Origin: Mariprofundus sp.
GTDB taxonomy: Bacteria; Pseudomonadota; Zetaproteobacteria; Mariprofundales; Mariprofundaceae
Reading direction: 5' to 3'
DNA length: 9,751 nucleotides
NCBI GenBank assembly: GCA_030951095.1
Contig: JAUZQI010000037.1
Coordinates: forward strand, 1-9,751
This document shows, one piece after another, positions 5,315-9,751 of the stretch. Every line of letters begins with the position of its first letter. Position 1 is the first letter of the stretch. A program made the translations under genes and the position numbers. The notes under the pieces are model-generated. The model did not search any database. It saw only the letters and a program-made list of their open reading frames with translations, and was not told the DNA's origin.

Positions 5315-7506
5315 TCGATCACCCCGCCGCCAGCCTGTTCTGAACGAGCCAGTACCTTGCGAATACCACCCGAACCGGGTGCACTCACCAGACCTTCACG
5401 CTCCATCTGTTCAACCAGACGGCTGGCGCGGTTATAACCGATGCGCAGATAACGCTGCACCATCGAGACAGAGCATTGCCCTTTTTCGATGATCAATGCC
5501 GCTGCCTCATCATATTTCTCATCATGGTCAACTGCGTCCGGGCCGGAAACGGAATCAGCAGCTGCCGGCACTTCAAAGACCTCTTCGCGATAATCAGGTT
5601 CCCCCTGATCTTTCAGGTGCTCCACCAGATCAATCACTTCGGCATCGGATACAAAAGCACAATGCACCCGTTTCAACTCACGAGCACCGCTCAGAAACAG
5701 GCTATCGCCCATGCCCAGCAACTGTTCGGCACCCATCTGATCGAGAATCGTGCGGGAATCGATTTTGGATGATACCTGAAAAGACAACCGGCTCGGCAGA
5801 TTCGCCTTGATCAAGCCTGTAATGACATCGACGCTGGGCCGTTGCGTAGCCAGAATAAGATGCAGGCCAGCGGCTCTCGCCTTCTGGGCGATTCTGCAAA
5901 TAGCCTGCTCCACCTCTTTACCGGCCACCATCATCAAATCAGCCAGCTCATCAATGATGATCACGATCTGCGGCAAACGCTCGGCCCCTTCCTGTTTTTC
6001 GGCTGCCTTGTTATAGCTTTCGAGATTGCGAACTCTGGCTTCGCTCATCAGTTGATAGCGGCGCTCCATCTCAAAAACCGCCCAGTTCAGTGCCTTCGCC
6101 GCTTTGTGTGGATTGGTTACCACCGGCACCAGAAGATGAGGAATATCATCATACATCGATAATTCCAGCATCTTCGGATCAACCAGAATCAGGCGCAAAT
6201 CCTGCGGTGATTTGGTCATCAGAATCGAACAGATCATGGTGTTTACAGCCACCGATTTACCGGAACCAGTGGTACCTGCCACCAGTAAATGTGGCATCTT
6301 GGCCAAGTCAGCAACCACTGGCCGGCCGGAAATATCCACGCCCAGCGCCAACGGCAGGCTCAACCGCTTGTTGGAAAACTCCTGGCTCGACAGTACCTGA
6401 TGCAAAACCACCATTTCACGTGATTCATTGGGAATTTCGATACAGATCACATTCTTGCCCGGAATGTTGCCGGAGACACGGACACTGATGGCCGCCATGG
6501 AACGAGCCAAATCATCCTGCAAGGCAACAATACGATTTATTTTGGTGCCGGGTGCCGGTTCCAGTTCAAACTGGGTCACTACCGGACCCGGTTGCACAGC
6601 AACGACTTGTCCTTCGACCCGATAGTCCAGCAGTTTTTTCTCCAGCATGCGGGCTATAGCCTGCAATGCAGCAGGATTATGCTCGCGCTGCTTTCCCTCA
6701 CCCCGACTGAATATATTCAGCGATGGCAGTTTGAATCCTGAAGAAGATGGTTCCTTGAAAGCCAGCTCTGTCTGCTGTTCCTGTTTGGCACGGCGCGATA
6801 CTGTAACCTTGGCCTGACTGGCAACTTCTGCTGCGGATTCGGCGATATGAACAGGACGTTTCTTTCGCGTTTTCTTGCGAGTTTCTCTGGCTTCAATGCG
6901 TTCTTTTCGATCCGAGGCTTTCGAAAAAATATTACTGACAATGCCACCAGACCATGCCATTGCCAGACTCAATCCATCATAACATTGGCGCAGTAATTTC
7001 AACAGCGACCAGTGCGAGGCCGCCACCAAACCACTCAGCGCCAGTGTAACCAGCAATATATCCCGGCCAATATCGCCCAGTGGCAATGAAAGCGCCTGAG
7101 CCAGCATCGCACCCAGTGCACCGCCTGTGCCGGCGGGTAAACCCAAAACATCCAGCATGGAGCCCGAAGGCATATGAGCCTGAACGATAGCAGCTATTGC
7201 CAACCCCACCGGCAACCAGAATAGCGATGTCCAACTGCCCAGATAGGGGGCCTTACCCCATGCGATACGCACTGCCAGCGTGCTCATCAGAATGATCCAC
7301 AACCAACCGGCATAGCCGAACAACTGGTAGAAAAAATCAGCCGCATAGGCGCCGACAATCCCGGCCATATTCATCACACTCGCGCCGGTTTCATGATTCA
7401 AAGACGGATCAGCAGGTGAAAAACTGAACATCGCCAACATAAGCATGAGCGATACACCACCAACCAATAACGCTAACGCCTCACGGGCAAGCATACGAAC
7501 TTCCAT
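5311..7506 (-). CDS. ftsK: DNA translocase FtsK/SpoIIIE family
   Basis: FtsK anchors at the division septum and pumps DNA to resolve and segregate the chromosome terminus, working with XerCD at dif. The 731-residue product has the full architecture. An N-terminal membrane domain has about four hydrophobic segments (9-29, 45-76, 93-110, 148-164). A short basic, Glu/Arg/Lys-rich linker follows (about 196-275). The alpha/beta motor has Walker A GTTGSGKS (411-418), Walker B VIIIDELADLM (515-525) and ATQRPS (553-558). The C-terminal winged-helix gamma domain (about 662-720) includes LRIGYNRASRLVEQMEREG, the part that reads KOPS polarity sequences. At 731 residues it is of the compact type, without the long linker of the 1329-residue E. 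coli protein. The ATG start has AAGGAG 5 bases upstream, which overlaps the rnj stop. The 3' end overlaps lolA. It is likely co-transcribed with rnj and lolA. Confidence 0.96.
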   Translation of the reverse strand: MEVRMLAREALALLVGGVSLMLMLAMFSFSPADPSLNHETGASVMNMAGIVGAYAADFFYQLFGYAGWLWIILMSTLAVRIAWGKAPYLGSWTSLFWLPVGLAIAAIVQAHMPSGSMLDVLGLPAGTGGALGAMLAQALSLPLGDIGRDILLVTLALSGLVAASHWSLLKLLRQCYDGLSLAMAWSGGIVSNIFSKASDRKERIEARETRKKTRKKRPVHIAESAAEVASQAKVTVSRRAKQEQQTELAFKEPSSSGFKLPSLNIFSRGEGKQREHNPAALQAIARMLEKKLLDYRVEGQVVAVQPGPVVTQFELEPAPGTKINRIVALQDDLARSMAAISVRVSGNIPGKNVICIEIPNESREMVVLHQVLSSQEFSNKRLSLPLALGVDISGRPVVADLAKMPHLLVAGTTGSGKSVAVNTMICSILMTKSPQDLRLILVDPKMLELSMYDDIPHLLVPVVTNPHKAAKALNWAVFEMERRYQLMSEARVRNLESYNKAAEKQEGAERLPQIVIIIDELADLMMVAGKEVEQAICRIAQKARAAGLHLILATQRPSVDVITGLIKANLPSRLSFQVSSKIDSRTILDQMGAEQLLGMGDSLFLSGARELKRVHCAFVSDAEVIDLVEHLKDQGEPDYREEVFEVPAAADSVSGPDAVDHDEKYDEAAALIIEKGQCSVSMVQRYLRIGYNRASRLVEQMEREGLVSAPGSGGIRKVLARSEQAGGGVID

Positions 7507-7511
7507 CAGAA

Positions 7512-7518
7512 CTCCTTA
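7512..7518 (-). promoter_or_regulatory. ftsK ribosome-binding site fused with the rnj stop codon
   Basis: On the minus strand TAAGGAG runs from 7518 to 7512. TAA (7518-7516) is the stop of rnj, and its two A bases also begin AAGGAG, the Shine-Dalgarno of ftsK, 5 bases before the ATG at 7506. A ribosome finishing RNase J therefore covers the ftsK entry site, which suggests coupled expression of the two proteins. Confidence 0.8.
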
Positions 7519-9174
7519 AACCGCCAGCACAACTGGCAACACCATAGGGCGCCGGCCAATTTGTTTGCGGCACCAGCGGCGCAGAAACAACCGAACCTCT
7601 TCCCGGGTTGCATCCATGTCTGCCAGCAGTTCCAGATCCATCTCTTCAAGAAATTGCTGCAGCGCAGCAGCGGCTCTGGCCAACACCTCTTCACTGGCAG
7701 ACTCACGCAATACGCCCCGCGCCATCAGTTCCGGCACATCCAGAAGCGTACCCTCATGCTGACTCACAAGCACAGTGGCGGAAATCATGCCATCTTCGGC
7801 CAGCACCCTGCGGTCACGCAGTACAATGCCATCGATCTCATCACGAATTTCGCCATCGACAAAGACCGCGCCGGAATGAAATACCGGCCCCGCCTGAATG
7901 GTTTCATGATCCACTTCCACGCAATGGCCATTTTCGGCAATAATCGTCTTCTTAAAAGGAATGCCGGTTGCCACAGCCAGATCGCGATGTTCGATCAGAT
8001 TTCTGTATTCTCCATGAACCGGATAGAAAAATTTCGGGCGCGTCAGTTGCATCATCATTTTCAATTCATGCGCCTGAGCATGGCCGGATACATGCAATGG
8101 TGCCTGACGGGCATGCATCACACGTGCGCCACGGCGGTAAATATGATTATACAGTCCGGCGATAATGCGTTCATTACCGGGAATATTACTGGATGAAAAA
8201 ATCACCACATCTCCCTGCCCGATCGTGACACCTCTAAACCGGCCCTGCGCCAAACGTGCCAGTGCTGCCCGTGATTCGCCCTGTGAACCTGTGGCAATAA
8301 TTAGCAATTCGTGATCGGGTACATTCCCGCATTGTTTAATATCAACCATCGTCTCTGCCGGCACATTTAGCCGGTTCAGTGTGTGAGTGATATCCATATT
8401 GCGTTCCAGACTGCGCCCGGCCACCGCCACCTTGCGTCCACAGGCAACTGCTGCATCAACAATCTGCTGGATGCGGAACATATTGGAAGCAAATGTAGTC
8501 ACCACCACCTTGCCCTTGCACTGGCTCACAGCCTGCTTCAGAGCCGGCCCCACAATACGTTCGGACGGGCCACTGCCGGAGCGTGTGGCATTGGTAGAAT
8601 CTGAAGCCAGCAGAATCACACCATCATCACCCAGTTGTGAGAAACGGTGGATAGCTGTTGTCCTGCCATCAATCGGAGCCGGATCAATCTTGAAATCTCC
8701 GGTATGAATAATCACGCCGAGCACGGTATGAATCGCAATCGACACGGCATCCATAATCGAATGCGTCACCGGCACGCCTTCCACTTTGAACGGCCCCACA
8801 TTCACGCTGTCGCCATTCTCGGGCAAAGCTCTCAAATCGCCCTTGTAGCCACGCTCGGTCAACTTATTGCGAACCAGCGCCAAAGTCACTTCCGTGCCAT
8901 ATACCGGCAGTTTCAGCTTCGGCAACAAATGCGGCAATCCACCGATGTGATCTTCATGCCCGTGGGTCAGCAACAGGGCATGGATATTCAGACCCAGCTC
9001 ATCCAGTGCAGAGATATCGGGCACCACCACATCCACGCCATGCTGGCCCGGTTCAGGAAATCCCATGCCGCAATCGACAATGACAGCATCATCATCGAGA
9101 GCATACACCATCATATTTTTACCGAATTCGCCAACGCCTCCAAACGGAAAACAGCGAAGTACTGGTTTACTCAT
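7516..9174 (-). CDS. rnj: Ribonuclease J (beta-CASP metallo-beta-lactamase RNase)
   Basis: RNase J combines endonuclease and 5'-to-3' exonuclease activity on RNA and takes part in mRNA turnover and rRNA maturation in the cytoplasm. The 552-residue length matches B. subtilis RNase J1 (555). The two-zinc active site is complete: HGHEDH (71-76; His71, His73, Asp75, His76), His138 in PVTHSI, Asp160 in HTGDFKID, and His387 in PVHGEYR. The beta-CASP region carries SDSTNATRSG (191-200) and HVSGHAQAHEL (361-371), the 5'-phosphate and nucleotide-binding features of the family. The C-terminal domain (about 450-552) is present. The ATG has a good AAGGAG (9185-9180) 5 bases upstream. RNase J is the usual alternative to, or companion of, RNase E; its presence in a LolA/FadL cell points away from Gammaproteobacteria. 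Two long open frames on the opposite strand (7561-8196 and 8647-9342) are shadows of this gene. Confidence 0.96.
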   Translation of the reverse strand: MSKPVLRCFPFGGVGEFGKNMMVYALDDDAVIVDCGMGFPEPGQHGVDVVVPDISALDELGLNIHALLLTHGHEDHIGGLPHLLPKLKLPVYGTEVTLALVRNKLTERGYKGDLRALPENGDSVNVGPFKVEGVPVTHSIMDAVSIAIHTVLGVIIHTGDFKIDPAPIDGRTTAIHRFSQLGDDGVILLASDSTNATRSGSGPSERIVGPALKQAVSQCKGKVVVTTFASNMFRIQQIVDAAVACGRKVAVAGRSLERNMDITHTLNRLNVPAETMVDIKQCGNVPDHELLIIATGSQGESRAALARLAQGRFRGVTIGQGDVVIFSSSNIPGNERIIAGLYNHIYRRGARVMHARQAPLHVSGHAQAHELKMMMQLTRPKFFYPVHGEYRNLIEHRDLAVATGIPFKKTIIAENGHCVEVDHETIQAGPVFHSGAVFVDGEIRDEIDGIVLRDRRVLAEDGMISATVLVSQHEGTLLDVPELMARGVLRESASEEVLARAAAALQQFLEEMDLELLADMDATREEVRLFLRRWCRKQIGRRPMVLPVVLAV

Positions 9175-9414
9175 TCAAACTCCTTAATATGCAAACAGAA
9201 ACGCTATGGAACGCATATTCACCACGCCGTGGTCTCTGTCACAATATATCCATGCATCATACCATTGTATCTAACCCGGCATAGCCGGAAACAAACTGGA
9301 AAATCTAACCCCTTGGCCACTGATTTCACGAATTTCCACTGATGATAAAAACCTGTAACAGCACCCTCATTCTTGAATATTCGTGGCTCACTTTTGCCTG
9401 TTCGCCTTAAAATT
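9175..9414. other. pyrE-rnj intergenic region with short repeated words and hairpins
   Basis: This 240-base gap contains no gene I can support. Near pyrE there is an inverted pair CACGAAT (9327-9333) and ATTCGTG (9379-9385), and a direct repeat CCACTGAT (9317-9324 and 9336-9343). A GC hairpin CCGGC-ATA-GCCGG sits at 9276-9288, with no T-run after it. Nearer rnj is the palindrome ACCAC-GCC-GTGGT (9221-9233), which could be an operator or a leader hairpin. The rnj promoter is expected here, but I see no pair of boxes good enough to mark. Confidence 0.5.
9180..9185 (-). promoter_or_regulatory. Ribosome-binding site of rnj
   Basis: AAGGAG on the minus strand (9185-9180) stands 5 bases before the ATG at 9174. 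This strong match and spacing fix the rnj start and imply efficient translation. Confidence 0.8.
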
Positions 9415-9751
9415 CTAAGCCGAACCGCGACTGCCCGGCTTGATGGCCGGCAACAGGCCTTCTCTGCAAATCGGACAATCATCGGCATCGTGCGTTTCTA
9501 CGCTCAGTTCGATAGCCGTTGCATACGGCACATCGAAACGCCCTTCCTCATCCGGCGCCCGATCCACCACAGCCAGCACCTGCACCGGATTGCCGCCATG
9601 CTGACACACTACGGTCATACATTCGCATACCGAGCCTCCGGTTGTAATCACATCTTCCACCACCAGTATTCTGCTTCCATCGGGAATCGAAAAGCCGCGC
9701 CGCAACTGCATTTCACCCTCTTTGCGTTCGGTAAACATAAACGGTTTTTTC
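9415..9751 (-). CDS. pyrE: Orotate phosphoribosyltransferase, Thermus-type PyrE (3' part; N terminus outside window)
   Basis: PyrE joins orotate to PRPP to make OMP, the fifth step of de novo pyrimidine synthesis, in the cytoplasm. The gene enters the window at 9751 and its reading frame is open to the edge (Lys-Lys-Pro-Phe before the Met at 9738), so that Met is internal and the 5' part is missing. The signature PRPP-binding loop VVEDVITTGGS lies at about 9663-9631 and is preceded by LRRGFSIPDGSRI. The C terminus has DDCPICREGLLPAIKPGSR. A CPxC motif followed by a KPGSR-type end is, as I recall, the mark of the Thermus-family PyrE subgroup rather than of the E. coli type, which supports a lineage outside Gammaproteobacteria. 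The stop is TAG at 9417-9415. It is separated from rnj by 240 bases, so co-transcription with rnj is uncertain. Confidence 0.9.
   Translation of the reverse strand, partial: KKPFMFTERKEGEMQLRRGFSIPDGSRILVVEDVITTGGSVCECMTVVCQHGGNPVQVLAVVDRAPDEEGRFDVPYATAIELSVETHDADDCPICREGLLPAIKPGSRGSA

Noticed and set aside
7561..8196. 211-residue frame on the plus strand, opposite rnj
   Set aside because: It is a shadow of the clearly conserved rnj gene; its composition is His/Gln-rich as expected from reverse-strand reading and shows no domain.
8647..9342. 231-residue plus-strand frame opposite the rnj 5' end and running into the intergenic gap
   Set aside because: Most of it is antisense to the metallo-beta-lactamase domain of rnj; it is very His-rich, has no recognisable motif, and no promoter or ribosome-binding site is evident.
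9219..9488. 89-residue minus-strand frame crossing the pyrE 3' end and the gap
   Set aside because: It overlaps pyrE in another frame and has no family features.
1..9751. tRNA, rRNA, CRISPR array, phage or defence genes
   Set aside because: No cloverleaf, rRNA-like segment or regularly spaced repeats were seen by eye, and every large frame is a housekeeping or envelope gene. A covariance-model scan was not possible here.

Overview
The window is an ordinary Gram-negative bacterial chromosome segment. Every gene that can be supported lies on the minus strand, so the genes are read from the high-coordinate end to the low one. In transcription order they are: the 3' part of pyrE (orotate phosphoribosyltransferase, Thermus-type subfamily), rnj (RNase J), ftsK (DNA translocase), lolA (periplasmic lipoprotein carrier), a FadL/OmpP1-type outer-membrane protein gene, rarA (MgsA clamp-loader-like AAA+ ATPase), crcB (fluoride channel), and a lipoprotein with a predicted beta-propeller fold. 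LolA, FadL and a lipoprotein with a lipobox show a didermic cell. The ftsK-lolA-rarA order is the classical proteobacterial one. RNase J and the Thermus-type PyrE are not typical of Gammaproteobacteria, so a less familiar proteobacterial lineage is likely. Zetaproteobacteria are one possibility, but this is a guess from gene content and roughly balanced base composition.

Layout: pyrE is followed by a 240-bp gap with short repeated words. Then comes a tight block, rnj-ftsK-lolA-fadL: 9 bp between rnj and ftsK with the rnj stop inside the ftsK ribosome-binding site, a TTGA stop/start overlap at ftsK/lolA, and 13 bp between lolA and fadL. A 280-bp transposase-less element with imperfect terminal inverted repeats (a MITE) separates fadL from rarA. 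rarA and crcB share an ATGA overlap, and crcB ends in a terminator-like hairpin. A 316-bp AT-rich gap follows, holding a second, smaller inverted-repeat element of 163 bp, then the lipoprotein gene, then two hairpins in the last 206 bases.

Functions: RNase J handles RNA decay and maturation, FtsK segregates the chromosome terminus at division, LolA and the FadL-like protein belong to envelope building and hydrophobic solute uptake, RarA protects stalled replication forks, and CrcB expels fluoride. Apart from the likely co-transcription there is no sign of one dedicated pathway. No novel multi-gene system is visible.

The most interesting point is the MITE. It appears to have inserted at the TA of the fadL stop codon, regenerating TAG. 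Removing it together with one TA restores a 16-bp fadL-rarA gap. The element also supplies a false N-terminal extension to rarA, whose real start is probably a GTG at 3218.
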